Shown in pieces: positions 1-8,545 of a stretch of 64,000 nt of DNA. The notes under the pieces were generated by a model. It was given only the letters and a program-made list of their open reading frames with translations. It was not told the origin of the DNA and ran no database searches. The first letter of the stretch is position 1. Each line of letters begins with the position of its first letter. Both the position numbers and the translations under genes were made by a program. Source of the DNA: Virgibacillus_O sediminis (GTDB taxonomy: Bacteria; Bacillota; Bacilli; Bacillales; Amphibacillaceae); NCBI RefSeq assembly GCF_042643265.1, contig NZ_JBHRRZ010000015.1, positions 62,001 through 126,000 on the forward strand. The letters are read 5' to 3'.

Positions 1-75
1 AAATTCTTTTGTGAAATGCCTGTATACATAGAGTGAAAATCGCTATGCAGATCAGCAGCCAAATCGCAGTGGAAC

Positions 76-104
76 TTGCGGATTGTTCGGAGAGTTAGTA
101 TTAA
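76..104 (+). promoter_or_regulatory. Candidate SigA promoter of the mrp operon
   Basis: TTGCGG (76-81) and TATTAA (99-104) are separated by 17 bases, a reasonable match to the housekeeping consensus, and lie about 45 bases before the first mrp start codon. Assigned by motif only; other promoters could lie upstream of the window. Confidence 0.45.
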
Positions 105-149
105 ACTAGACCTAAATAGTTAACGACATTTAAGGAGGAATCCCACCCG

Positions 150-2471
150 ATGATATTTGCAGTGTTAGCTCCGCTCCTTGCAGCTTGTTTCATTCCTATA
201 ATAAGTAAAGTGAAGCACAAGTTGCATACAGGATACTTCGTGTTTTTTGTTCCCTTTGTAATATTTCTTTTCTTTATCCAGTTTGTTGGAAATGATTTTA
301 CAACTGTTCATCAGTCGATCAACTGGATACCCTCACTTGATATTAATTTTGATTTCACTCTGGATGGTTTAAGTTTATTGTTTGTCCTTCTGATCAGCGG
401 CATCGGCTCTCTAGTCGTGCTATATTCCATCTTTTACCTCGATAAGGCAGAAAACTTAGGTCATTTCTATGTTTACTTATTAATGTTCATGTCCGCAATG
501 CTGGGCGTTGTTCTATCTGATAACGTGTTCGTTCTTTACACTTTCTGGGAACTGACATCCATCTCCTCATTCTTGCTGATTGGTTATTGGCATTTCAAAG
601 AAAGGTCCAGGTACGGAGCACTTAAGTCAATGATGATTACCATTTTTGGTGGTTTAAGTATGCTGGGTGCCTTCATCCTTTTATACGTCATTACCGGTAC
701 AGCAAGCATACAGGAAATGATTGCCCAAACTGATGCAATTCTGGCAAGCAATTACCTACCGCTCGTGCTTGTCCTGCTTCTGCTCGGTGCATTTACCAAG
801 TCTGCACAGTTTCCTTTCCATATCTGGCTGCCGGATGCCATGGAAGCTCCAACACCTGTCAGTGCTTACTTGCACTCTGCAACCATGGTTAAAGCAGGAA
901 TCTATCTGATTGCCCGCTTTTCACCTATTCTCAGTCTTTATGAGTGGTTTTTCATAACTGTCAGCCTTGCAGGAATAATAACCCTTTGCTGGGGCTCCTA
1001 TATGGCAGTAAGACAGACTGATTTAAAGGCCATCTTAGCATTTTCAACGATCAGCCAGCTTGGAATGATTATGGCCATGCTCGGCTTCGGAACAGAGGCG
1101 GCTGTCTTTGCGGCTGTTTTCCACATCCTCAACCATGCGACCTTTAAAGGAAGCCTGTTCATGATTGCTGGGATTATTGATCACGAATCGGGTACTAGAG
1201 ATATTCGAAAACTTGGCGGATTTATGACTTTGATGCCGATTTCCGCCACACTGGCCGCCTTCGCAACCTTTTCCATGGCCGGTGTACCGCTACCGTTCTT
1301 AAATGGTTTCTATAGTAAAGAATTATTCTTCGACTCCACCCTAGGATTAGAGAATGCTAATCTGTTAAGCCAAGCTATACCTTACTTGGCGGTGTTAGGA
1401 AGCATATTTACTTTTGTATACTCCATGTATTTCTTCTTTGGGGTATTTACAGGGCCAAAAAAACTGGACCAGTTGCCGAAGAAGCCTCATGAAGCTCCAG
1501 TAGGAATGCTTATCTCACCATTCATACTAGTGCTTGGAGTCATTTTGATCGGTCTGTTCCCTAATATGGTGAACGCTCCATTTCTAGTTCATGCTGCACA
1601 GGCCGTAAACAATCAGGTTGAATTTCATGAAGTATATTTCTGGCACGGCCTTAATTATCCTCCGATGATTATGTCACTTATTGTCGTAGGAGCGGGTATC
1701 GCCTTATATGTGACCAGGGAGAAATGGGCAGGAATATATAATGTGCTTCCTGGAAAGCTCAGTTTCAACCGGGTCTACGATATGATCATGGAAAAGATCG
1801 ACACCTATTCTGCTAAGGTCACTGATTCCTATATGACAGGTTCGTTGAAAACATATATGGTTATCATATTAACGGCTACATTGGTCGTTACCATGGCCTT
1901 TATGTTTATCACTGACGGATTCACTATAAGCTTCAATAACCTGGCAGATATTACCGTGATAGAAACGTCCATCGTTATTATCATGAGTATTGCAGCAATT
2001 GCCACCATCTTTACGAGGAATAATCTGGCGGCAATAATAGTTGTCGGTGTTGTTGGTTACGGTGTTGCCATGCTGTTTGTCATCTATGGAGCTCCTGATA
2101 TTGCCCTGACACAGTTCGTGATTGAGACAGTAACAGTAGCACTGTTCCTCCTCTGTTTCTATCATTTGCCAAAACTGCGAAAAAGGTCGGAATCTGTAGG
2201 AGAAAAGGTCGTCAAGTCTGTCATTTCCATCGGGTTCGGCTTGATGATGACGTTAATTGCCATTTCGGCACACAGCAGTAATGGTTTCGATGTAATTTCC
2301 GATTACTTCCTGAAAACCTCGTATAAATTAGGCGGTGGGGACAACGTCGTCAATGTCATACTTGTAGATATGAGGGGACTGGATACCTTGTTTGAAGTTG
2401 CAGTACTGGGTATCGCAGCATTGGCCATCTTCAGCCTCATCAAATTAAAAAAAGGTAAGGAGGCCGAATAA
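150..2471 (+). CDS. mrpA: Na+/H+ antiporter subunit MrpA
   Basis: Largest membrane subunit of the multi-subunit Mrp (Mnh) cation/proton antiporter, which exchanges cytoplasmic Na+ for external protons and supports alkali and salt tolerance. The 773 residues contain a long NuoL/ND5-like proton channel region (roughly residues 1-560, with the FWELTS and HILNHATFKGSLFM segments typical of the family) followed by a C-terminal extension including the GGGDNVVNVILVD stretch characteristic of MrpA. The start at 150 follows a strong ribosome site (AAGGAGG, 131-137). The stop overlaps the next gene in TAATG, implying translational coupling. The next gene is mrpC rather than mrpB. Length is close to the roughly 800 residues usual for MrpA, and I see no MrpB domain fused to its end. 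Confidence 0.96.
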   Translation: MIFAVLAPLLAACFIPIISKVKHKLHTGYFVFFVPFVIFLFFIQFVGNDFTTVHQSINWIPSLDINFDFTLDGLSLLFVLLISGIGSLVVLYSIFYLDKAENLGHFYVYLLMFMSAMLGVVLSDNVFVLYTFWELTSISSFLLIGYWHFKERSRYGALKSMMITIFGGLSMLGAFILLYVITGTASIQEMIAQTDAILASNYLPLVLVLLLLGAFTKSAQFPFHIWLPDAMEAPTPVSAYLHSATMVKAGIYLIARFSPILSLYEWFFITVSLAGIITLCWGSYMAVRQTDLKAILAFSTISQLGMIMAMLGFGTEAAVFAAVFHILNHATFKGSLFMIAGIIDHESGTRDIRKLGGFMTLMPISATLAAFATFSMAGVPLPFLNGFYSKELFFDSTLGLENANLLSQAIPYLAVLGSIFTFVYSMYFFFGVFTGPKKLDQLPKKPHEAPVGMLISPFILVLGVILIGLFPNMVNAPFLVHAAQAVNNQVEFHEVYFWHGLNYPPMIMSLIVVGAGIALYVTREKWAGIYNVLPGKLSFNRVYDMIMEKIDTYSAKVTDSYMTGSLKTYMVIILTATLVVTMAFMFITDGFTISFNNLADITVIETSIVIIMSIAAIATIFTRNNLAAIIVVGVVGYGVAMLFVIYGAPDIALTQFVIETVTVALFLLCFYHLPKLRKRSESVGEKVVKSVISIGFGLMMTLIAISAHSSNGFDVISDYFLKTSYKLGGGDNVVNVILVDMRGLDTLFEVAVLGIAALAIFSLIKLKKGKEAE

Positions 2472-2809
2472 TGGAGATAATAACTTCCATACTGGCAGGA
2501 ATATTATTTGCAACTGCCGTCTATAACCTATTGCAAAAGCAGCTGCTGAGAATCATCATCGGAACAGTCCTGTTAACTCATGGAGCCCATATATTCATTT
2601 TTACTATGGGTAAATTAAAGACCGGCCAGCCCCCGGTATTGACTGAGGGTGTAACAGATTATACGGATCCTCTTCCGCAGGCTTTGATTTTAACTTCCAT
2701 TGTTATCAGTTTTGGTGTCACCAGCCTGCTGCTGGTTCTCTCCTATAGGACAGCACAGGAAAATAATACCGACAATATGGAACAACTAAGGGGAGAATCA
2801 AATGAGTAA
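2471..2809 (+). CDS. mrpC: Na+/H+ antiporter subunit MrpC
   Basis: Small NuoK-like membrane subunit of the Mrp antiporter. The 112 residues form three hydrophobic helices, and the DPLPQALILTSIVISFG segment (around residues 66-82) is diagnostic of MrpC. Length matches B. subtilis MrpC (113). Its start overlaps the mrpA stop by one base and its end overlaps mrpD by eight bases, so A, C and D are tightly coupled. In the usual order this position is taken by MrpB (about 140 residues, MnhB domain with an NPGGGF-type motif); nothing like that is present here. Confidence 0.95.
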   Translation: MEIITSILAGILFATAVYNLLQKQLLRIIIGTVLLTHGAHIFIFTMGKLKTGQPPVLTEGVTDYTDPLPQALILTSIVISFGVTSLLLVLSYRTAQENNTDNMEQLRGESNE

Positions 2810-4283
2810 TTTAGCTGTACTACCTATCATCATTCCATTGATCTCCGCGGTGATACTGATACTTACCAATTCAAATGTCTCTGTATCACGTGGACTGACC
2901 AGGCTTTTCTCCGTAATAAGCCTGATAGTAACCGGTTATGCACTATGGTATGTAGCTACTAATGGAACAGTTGTTTTGGAAACAGGCGACTGGACTGCTC
3001 CATATGGAATTATCCTTGTGTTGGACGGGCTGGCGGCTCTTCTCGTATTCACTACGAATATCGTAGCAGTCACCTGCGCTTTTTACGCTCCACATGCCGG
3101 GCTTGGAGAAAAGGAAAAATATTATTTCTATCCGTTTTTCTTCTTCCTGATTTCTGGTGTATCAGGTGCGTTCATTACTGGCGATTTATTCAACCTGTTT
3201 GTGTTCTTTGAAGTGCTTCTCATGGCTTCTTACGCTTTGATAGTGCTGGGAGGCGGCCGCACACAGCTTAGAGAATCCTTAAAATACCTTTTGATCAACC
3301 TGTTCTCGTCTATGCTTTTTGTTACAGCTGTAGCATTGCTTTACGGTGTAGTCGGCACACTGAACATGGCCCATATAGCCGAACGGGTCCAAGAGGTCGA
3401 ACAAACAGGGATCTTGACTACGATTGGAGTCTTGCTGTTCTTCGTATTTGCGACCAAAGCTGCGGTATTCCCGTTATATTACTGGCTGCCGCATTCGTAT
3501 ATCCAGCCGAACCCAGTGGTTTCAGCACTTTTTGGTGCCCTGCTGACAAAAGTGGGAATTTATTCGATTCTTCGGGTATTCACACTCATCTTCGTTCACC
3601 AGGTGGACCTTACGCATGAGCTATTCATCTGGATTGCAGGTTTATCCATGATTTTCGGAGTGATTGGTGCTCTTTCCACCAACAATATTAAATTAATCAT
3701 TGCGTATAACATCGTCCCGGCGATCGGTTACGTACTGCTTGGTATCGCAGTATTGAACCAAGATGGTATAGCCGGTTCTGTTTATTACCTGGTACATGAT
3801 ATGATTATTAAGACTGCCCTATTTCTATTGGTTGGTATTATCGTATATGTTGCCGGTACTTCAGACTTAAGGAAGATGGGTGGTTTGATCCATCACTATC
3901 CCCTGCTCGGATGGCTAGTGCTTTTAGCAGGCCTTGTACTTGCAGGCATCCCTCCTTTCAGCGGCTTTATTGGAAAACTCCTGCTTCTGCAGGGAGCGGT
4001 CCAAGCAGAAGAAATGGTTATACTGCTGGTGGGATTATTGACCAGCCTTCTGATTTTATATTCTATTGTGAAGATATTCATCAGGGGATTCTGGGGAGAT
4101 GAAGAACAGACTGCATATACCAAGGGAAAATCGACAAAAGGGCTAATTTCCCCTGTCGTTATACTTCTGTCACTTTCCGTTATACTTGGTGTAGGTGCTG
4201 AGTACTTCTATCCATTAGTTGAGGGGATTGCATCTGAACTGGTAAATCCGCAAATCTATATCGATTCGGTATTAAAGGAGTAG
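2802..4283 (+). CDS. mrpD: Na+/H+ antiporter subunit MrpD
   Basis: Second large antiporter-like subunit of the Mrp complex, homologous to complex I NuoM/NuoN. The 493 residues equal the usual MrpD length and contain about 14 hydrophobic segments, with FNLFVFFEVLLMASYALIV (around 130-150) and the lysine-containing FATKAAVFPLYYWLPHSY segment (around 215-235) expected of the proton-translocating core. It overlaps mrpC by eight bases and precedes mrpE by seven bases. MrpA and MrpD are thought to form the two ion-translocating modules. Confidence 0.96.
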   Translation: MSNLAVLPIIIPLISAVILILTNSNVSVSRGLTRLFSVISLIVTGYALWYVATNGTVVLETGDWTAPYGIILVLDGLAALLVFTTNIVAVTCAFYAPHAGLGEKEKYYFYPFFFFLISGVSGAFITGDLFNLFVFFEVLLMASYALIVLGGGRTQLRESLKYLLINLFSSMLFVTAVALLYGVVGTLNMAHIAERVQEVEQTGILTTIGVLLFFVFATKAAVFPLYYWLPHSYIQPNPVVSALFGALLTKVGIYSILRVFTLIFVHQVDLTHELFIWIAGLSMIFGVIGALSTNNIKLIIAYNIVPAIGYVLLGIAVLNQDGIAGSVYYLVHDMIIKTALFLLVGIIVYVAGTSDLRKMGGLIHHYPLLGWLVLLAGLVLAGIPPFSGFIGKLLLLQGAVQAEEMVILLVGLLTSLLILYSIVKIFIRGFWGDEEQTAYTKGKSTKGLISPVVILLSLSVILGVGAEYFYPLVEGIASELVNPQIYIDSVLKE

Positions 4284-4290
4284 TGGAAAT

Positions 4291-4767
4291 ATGGCATTTC
4301 AAATTGTAATCAATCTAATTGTCGCCACCCTATGGATGTTTCTCAGTGAATCATATACTGGTCCTAGCTTCATTACCGGTTATCTGTTCGGTGCGCTCCT
4401 GCTGTGGCTGTTGAGGAGATATCTGCCGGGCAGATTCTATCTCAGGCGGGTAATAAGCATCTTGAATCTGCTGTTCCTCTTTATAAAGGAACTGGTCCTG
4501 TCGAATATCGAAATGATCAAGTACATCTATACACCAAGCTTGGATAATGAGCCGGGCATTTTTGAATTACCACTGGATGTAACTACTGATTGGGAAATCA
4601 ATATGCTGGCAAATTTCATTTCCCTAACTCCCGGCACCCTGACAATAGCCGTCTCAGACGATAACACTAAATTATTTGTCCATGCGATGAATATAGAAAA
4701 TGTGGAAGATGAAATTCAATCTATTAAAGGTTCCTTTGAAAAGGCCATTATGGAGGTGACACGATGA
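4291..4767 (+). CDS. mrpE: Na+/H+ antiporter subunit MrpE
   Basis: MrpE membrane subunit, 158 residues, matching the usual length. It has two or three N-terminal hydrophobic helices followed by a soluble C-terminal part containing the conserved segment NFISLTPGTLTI (around 109-120), typical of MnhE proteins. It starts after a GGAG-type site just behind the mrpD stop and shares an ATGA overlap with mrpF. In B. subtilis MrpE is needed for full antiport but is not related to complex I. Confidence 0.95.
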   Translation: MAFQIVINLIVATLWMFLSESYTGPSFITGYLFGALLLWLLRRYLPGRFYLRRVISILNLLFLFIKELVLSNIEMIKYIYTPSLDNEPGIFELPLDVTTDWEINMLANFISLTPGTLTIAVSDDNTKLFVHAMNIENVEDEIQSIKGSFEKAIMEVTR

Positions 4768-5075
4768 ACGAAATTCTGGAAGTCACCAATGTTATGTTGG
4801 ACATAACGATAATCATTAGTTTCGCTGGAATCGCTGTTGCGCTGGCCCTACTCCTTTATCGGCTTTTAGCAGGCCCTACTCAGGCAGACCGAGCTGCCGC
4901 CTTAGACGCAATGGGCATCAATATGATGGGGCTAGCAGGGCTGACAGGGATCCACCTGGTAACCTCCAAACTGAATGACGTTGTCCTTCTAATAGGTATA
5001 CTTGCCTTCCTCGGGACATTGGCCATTGCAAAATATATGGAAAAGGGTGTTATTATTGATCGAGACTTGGAGTAA
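4764..5075 (+). CDS. mrpF: Na+/H+ antiporter subunit MrpF
   Basis: MrpF, a small three-helix membrane subunit of the Mrp complex (103 residues, slightly longer than the roughly 94 usual). The LLYRLLAGPTQADRAAALDA stretch in the first half is the MnhF/PhaF signature. It overlaps mrpE by four bases (ATGA) and its last codons overlap the start of mrpG. Confidence 0.94.
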   Translation: MNEILEVTNVMLDITIIISFAGIAVALALLLYRLLAGPTQADRAAALDAMGINMMGLAGLTGIHLVTSKLNDVVLLIGILAFLGTLAIAKYMEKGVIIDRDLE

Positions 5076-5430
5076 CATTATCATCAACATCGCGACCGTG
5101 ATTGCCTTGCTTATCGGAACATTTTTCATTGTATCAGCGGCAATTGGGGTTGTCCGGTTCCCGGATGTATATACGAGACTTCATGCTGCTACCAAGGCTG
5201 CTACCCTGGGTGTATCATCTATTCTCATCGGCGCGTTTCTTTTCCTTTATTTTCATGAGTCTATTGTCAGTGGGAAATTGCTCGTTGGAATCGTATTTAT
5301 CCTGTTGACAGCTCCGGTAGGCGCGCATATGCTGGGTAGAGCCGCCCATGCAGTTGGAGTCAAACCAGTTTTGAGAAATAGACAAGACGCTTATCAGGAT
5401 GCTTTAGAAAAAAGGAAGTTGAATGACTAA
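5056..5430 (+). CDS. mrpG: Na+/H+ antiporter subunit MrpG
   Basis: MrpG, last subunit of the antiporter operon, with three membrane helices and the family signature GVVRFPDVYTRLHAATKAAT. The frame is open from an ATG at 5002, but that would give an atypical soluble leader overlapping mrpF. The TTG at 5056, preceded by AAAAGGG at 5041-5047, gives 124 residues, exactly the B. subtilis length, so I chose it; GTG at 5047 is the alternative. A strong terminator follows. Confidence 0.9.
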   Translation: MIETWSNIIINIATVIALLIGTFFIVSAAIGVVRFPDVYTRLHAATKAATLGVSSILIGAFLFLYFHESIVSGKLLVGIVFILLTAPVGAHMLGRAAHAVGVKPVLRNRQDAYQDALEKRKLND

Positions 5431-5450
5431 TATAAAAAGAACTGAAAGCG

Positions 5451-5480
5451 AAACAGCCGGACATTGTTCCGGCTGTTTTT
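5451..5480 (+). terminator. Terminator of the mrp operon
   Basis: AAACAGCCGG and CCGGCTGTTT form a perfect 10-bp stem around an eight-base loop, followed by further T residues: a textbook intrinsic terminator 20 bases after mrpG. Confidence 0.9.
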
Positions 5481-5495
5481 CTGTTGGACAGACAC

Positions 5496-5520
5496 GAAAC
5501 ATGCCATCGAAACATACAGT
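5496..5520 (+). promoter_or_regulatory. Candidate sporulation (SigE/SigK) promoter of sigK
   Basis: CATACAGT at 5513-5520 matches the -10 consensus of the mother-cell factors SigE (CATACANT) and SigK (CATAnnnTA); a GAAACATG block at 5496-5503 is at -35 spacing. In B. subtilis sigK is started by SigE with SpoIIID and then autoregulated. Motif-based and weak at -35. Confidence 0.4.
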
Positions 5521-5558
5521 TGTAGTATAGGCTTCAGCCCAAATGGGAGGTGGTATAA

Positions 5559-6263
5559 ATGTCCGGAATATTAAGTATGTTGGCACTTTTAATCAAGGAA
5601 GCTCTATTCTTTGTCTCCTACGTAAAAAACCACGCTTTTCCTCAGCCTCTGCCGCCGGATAAGGAAGCAAAGTACATTGAAGAAATGCAAAAAGGAAGTG
5701 AAGAAGCAAGGAATAAACTGATTGAACATAATTTACGGCTGGTCGCCCATATTGTTAAAAAATTTGAGAATACTGGTGAAGATCTGGAGGATTTAATTTC
5801 CATCGGAACTATCGGCCTAATTAAGGGGGTGGAAAGCTTCTCGGCAGATAAGGGGACAAAACTAGCTACGTATGCAGCCCGCTGTATTGAAAATGAGATA
5901 CTTATGCATTTACGTGCATTGAAAAAGGTAAAGAAGGACGTTTCTTTGCATGATCCCATTGGCCAGGATAAAGAGGGGAATGAAATAAGCCTGATTGATA
6001 TTCTTGAAGCTGAAAATGAGAATATTATTGAATACATCCAATTAAACATGGAAATTGCTAAACTGCAGGATTACTTTTCTGTATTAGATGATCGTGAGCG
6101 AGAGGTTATTGTTTACCGTTATGGGCTGAATGGCCAGAAAGAATTGACCCAGCGGGAAATAGCGGAGAAACTGACCATCTCCAGAAGCTATGTTTCACGA
6201 ATCGAAAAAAGAGCATTGATGAAGGTTTTCCATGAATATTACCGCCAGGAAAAAAGGCATTAA
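5559..6263 (+). CDS. sigK: Pro-sigma-K, late mother-cell sporulation sigma factor
   Basis: RNA polymerase sigma-70-family factor that directs late mother-cell transcription (coat and cortex genes). The 234 residues begin with a hydrophobic pro-sequence of about 20 residues ending FFVS before YVKN, the same junction (S20/Y21) cut in B. subtilis by SpoIVFB, whose gene lies in this window at 53391-54257. Region 2 follows (NLRLVAHIVKKFENTGED, DLISIGTIGLIKG, TYAARCIENEI), and region 4 has a clear helix-turn-helix (TQREIAEKL, SRSYVSRIEKRAL). The coding sequence is continuous, so no skin-type element interrupts it, unlike B. subtilis 168. It converges on mtnN. Confidence 0.96.
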   Translation: MSGILSMLALLIKEALFFVSYVKNHAFPQPLPPDKEAKYIEEMQKGSEEARNKLIEHNLRLVAHIVKKFENTGEDLEDLISIGTIGLIKGVESFSADKGTKLATYAARCIENEILMHLRALKKVKKDVSLHDPIGQDKEGNEISLIDILEAENENIIEYIQLNMEIAKLQDYFSVLDDREREVIVYRYGLNGQKELTQREIAEKLTISRSYVSRIEKRALMKVFHEYYRQEKRH

Positions 6264-6302
6264 AAAAACATGAGCGCATCTTTTACTGGCAGCTGCGCTC
6301 AT
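6262..6302 (-). terminator. Terminator between sigK and mtnN
   Basis: ATGAGCGCA and TGCGCTCAT form a 9-bp stem (6270-6302). The A-run at 6262-6269 gives a T-run on the minus strand, so it ends the mtnN transcript; without T residues on the plus side it is a weaker stop for sigK. Confidence 0.8.
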
Positions 6303-6309
6303 ATCCCCT

Positions 6310-7005
6310 TTACTTCTGTATATCTTGCACCATTTCCATAATTAGCCCTGCTGCATTATCCGCCGCCTTCTCTAAGAAGGCGTCAAAGGAAACGGAAGAT
6401 TCTTTCCCGGCTATGTCTGACAATGCACGAATAATCACAAAAGGTACTTCATACTGGGAACACACCTGTGCAATTGCAGCTGCTTCCATTTCCATCGCGA
6501 GCATTGCCGGGAATTTTTTATTAACCTCCTCCACCTTAGAAGGGTCTTCCATAAAGGTATCTCCGGTTGCAATGATGCCTTCAGCGTAACGCAGGCCCAT
6601 CCCCTTTGCAGCTTTTATAGCTATGGAAACGAGTTGAGCATCGGCGTCAAACATGCTCGGCAGACCAGGTACCTGCCCATACGCATAACCGAAAGCTGTC
6701 ACATCCACATCATGATGGACAACCCTGTTGGAGATAACAATATCGCCAACTTCCAATTCCGCTGAATGCCCTCCTGCAGAGCCTGTGTTAATGACATAGG
6801 AAGGGTGATAACGTTCATGCATTATGGTTGCCGCCATAGCCGCATTTACTTTTCCTATACCGGATTTAAGCACTACTACATCTGTTCCTTTCAATGTTCC
6901 TTCAGCAAATAAGCAATTTGCAATAGATTCTTCTTTTACGTCCCTCATGTTCTCCATCAACTTAGCTATTTCTTCATCCATTGCTCCGATTATTCCTATA
7001 GTCAC
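6310..7005 (-). CDS. mtnN: 5'-methylthioadenosine/S-adenosylhomocysteine nucleosidase
   Basis: Cytosolic enzyme that hydrolyses methylthioadenosine and S-adenosylhomocysteine, releasing adenine; part of the methyl cycle and methionine salvage. The 231 residues match the family length. Visible features are the N-terminal GIIGAMDEEI with Glu12 (the water-activating position), NTGSAGG, the substrate-binding MEMEAAAIAQ segment and SDIAG containing catalytic Asp197. It follows yrrS by 27 bases and is probably co-transcribed with it. The end is marked by the sigK-mtnN terminator. Confidence 0.95.
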   Translation of the reverse strand: MTIGIIGAMDEEIAKLMENMRDVKEESIANCLFAEGTLKGTDVVVLKSGIGKVNAAMAATIMHERYHPSYVINTGSAGGHSAELEVGDIVISNRVVHHDVDVTAFGYAYGQVPGLPSMFDADAQLVSIAIKAAKGMGLRYAEGIIATGDTFMEDPSKVEEVNKKFPAMLAMEMEAAAIAQVCSQYEVPFVIIRALSDIAGKESSVSFDAFLEKAADNAAGLIMEMVQDIQK

Positions 7006-7032
7006 TTTATATCCTCCTGTTTTTATACTTCT

Positions 7033-7716
7033 TTATTTGGCTGGTTCATAAAGCTCTTCCACTTTTGTCGGCTTCCATCCCTCTCCATCAACCCAAGTTA
7101 GAAAGACCCTGTATACCTCTGTATACTCTGGATTTGCTACAGTTGTCCGCACTTTTTGTGGATGGTTGTTATTGCCAACCCAGAAGGTTTCCATATTATC
7201 CGCATCTAGTCCTGTGGCCATTGCTGCTGCACGGGCGATTTCTATACGGTCCTGAGATCCTTCCTGGTAAACAGTTGTATGGTCCCCTTCCTGTTCAGTG
7301 CCGATTGGGTCCCAGTCGGCCGTATATGCTTCTTTTACATTCCCGTCAGAGGGCTCTGCCGGCTCTAGCTCTGGTTCATTACGTTCCTCTTCGTCTTCTG
7401 CTGGTTCATTACTTGACTGGTCTCCCTCAGATGTCTGTTCCTGTTCACCTTCTTGGCCATCCCCGCTGCTCTCATCTTCCTCAGAGCTGGTCCCATCCTT
7501 TTCATCTTCATTAATAATAAACCCCGAGTCGGATGATTCCCGGTTACTGGCTTCTTCGGAAGTTTTCTCTTCATTCCCTCCAAAAATCCATATACCCAGT
7601 ACTACAAGCAGCAGAATAGCTCCCAAGACTAATAAGATAGAACTTGCTTTTGTATTTTTTCTTCGTTTCTCAAATTTGTTCACACGTGTCCTTTTTTCTT
7701 GTTCTGTGTTACCCAT
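7033..7716 (-). CDS. yrrS: YrrS-like DUF1510 membrane-anchored protein
   Basis: A 227-residue protein with a basic cytoplasmic N-terminus (KFEKRRKNTKAS), one transmembrane helix (about 26-46), a long Glu/Ser/Asp-rich linker of low complexity (about 50-120) and a compact C-terminal DUF1510 domain (about 125-227). The outside domain and acidic stalk suggest a cell-envelope role. In B. subtilis yrrS is paired with the penicillin-binding protein gene pbpI, which is absent here. The frame is open to 7767, but GGGAGGGGAG lies just before the ATG at 7716, which decides the start. Precise function unknown. Confidence 0.85.
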   Translation of the reverse strand: MGNTEQEKRTRVNKFEKRRKNTKASSILLVLGAILLLVVLGIWIFGGNEEKTSEEASNRESSDSGFIINEDEKDGTSSEEDESSGDGQEGEQEQTSEGDQSSNEPAEDEEERNEPELEPAEPSDGNVKEAYTADWDPIGTEQEGDHTTVYQEGSQDRIEIARAAAMATGLDADNMETFWVGNNNHPQKVRTTVANPEYTEVYRVFLTWVDGEGWKPTKVEELYEPAK

Positions 7717-7799
7717 TAGGAAACTCCCCTCCCTGTACTCACCCTGCAATTCAACTGATTTCCTCAACCAAGAAAACCTAAGTTTAAAGGTCTAACTGA

Positions 7800-7828
7800 A
7801 TTATATTGATAATTACAACACCGCGCAA
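7800..7828 (-). promoter_or_regulatory. SigA promoter of yrrS-mtnN
   Basis: On the minus strand TTGCGC (7828-7823) and a perfect TATAAT (7805-7800) are spaced by 17 bases, 84 bases before the yrrS start and just downstream of the greA terminator. Confidence 0.65.
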
Positions 7829-7832
7829 ATAA

Positions 7833-7870
7833 TAAAAACTCGGCATTCACTAATTGTGTAGTGAATGCCG
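7833..7870 (-). terminator. Terminator of greA
   Basis: CGGCATTCACTA and TAGTGAATGCCG form a long perfect stem, followed on the minus strand by GAGTTTTTATT: a strong intrinsic terminator closing the udk-greA unit. Confidence 0.88.
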
Positions 7871-7936
7871 ATGCATCTCTTCTCAAGTTTTTTCAAATGA
7901 AGCAGAACCATCCGCTCCTTTTGATACTCCTTCAAC

Positions 7937-8413
7937 CTATTCCACTTGGAGGATTTTCACCTGCATATCCCCACCAGGTGTAGCTACCGTGACTTCACTG
8001 CCAATTTCCTTCCCTAGAAGGCTCTTTGCCATTGGTGAATCATTTGATATCTTTCCTTCAAATGGATCAGCCTCAGCACTTCCAACAATGGTATATGTCT
8101 CCTCTTCCCCATCAGGAATCTCCTGGAAAGTTACAGACTTACCCAGTGCCACTACATTGGGATCTTCATTGTCGTTCTCAATGATGACAGCATTGCGAAT
8201 CATCGTTTCCACTTGGGAAATCCGCGACTCTACAAAAGCCTGTTCATCTTTGGCTGCATCATATTCCGAGTTTTCGGAGAGGTCACCAAAATCTCTGGCT
8301 ATTTTAATTCGCTCGACGACTTCCTGACGCCGATCCGTCTTTAAATAACGCAGTTCTTCTTCTAATTTCTCTTTCCCCTCTTGAGTCATATAATAACTTT
8401 TCTCTGTCGCCAT
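7937..8413 (-). CDS. greA: Transcription elongation factor GreA
   Basis: Rescues backtracked RNA polymerase by stimulating transcript cleavage in the enzyme's secondary channel. The 158 residues are the usual length, with an N-terminal antiparallel coiled coil (about 1-75) whose tip carries the acidic DFGDLSENSEY motif, the residues that reach the active site, and a C-terminal globular FKBP-like domain (about 80-158). Start at 8413 follows a GGAGTG-type site. It lies downstream of udk, as in B. subtilis. Confidence 0.96.
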   Translation of the reverse strand: MATEKSYYMTQEGKEKLEEELRYLKTDRRQEVVERIKIARDFGDLSENSEYDAAKDEQAFVESRISQVETMIRNAVIIENDNEDPNVVALGKSVTFQEIPDGEEETYTIVGSAEADPFEGKISNDSPMAKSLLGKEIGSEVTVATPGGDMQVKILQVE

Positions 8414-8545
8414 GACATTTTACACTCCTTTTCTATCTCCACATATAGGATGGGCATGTCCATGCCCTTTTCCACCTAAAAGCTGAAATTATACTAATCA
8501 ATACTATGGCAGAATCCGCCGAAGTTTTCAATACTTTTCATCTGA

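Noticed and set aside
7298..7795. 165-codon plus-strand frame opposite yrrS.
   Set aside because: Serine runs mirror the Glu/Asp/Ser-rich linker of yrrS on the other strand; no ribosome site.
7854..8327. 157-codon plus-strand open frame opposite greA.
   Set aside because: It is serine-rich antisense of a strongly conserved gene, with no ribosome site or family resemblance.
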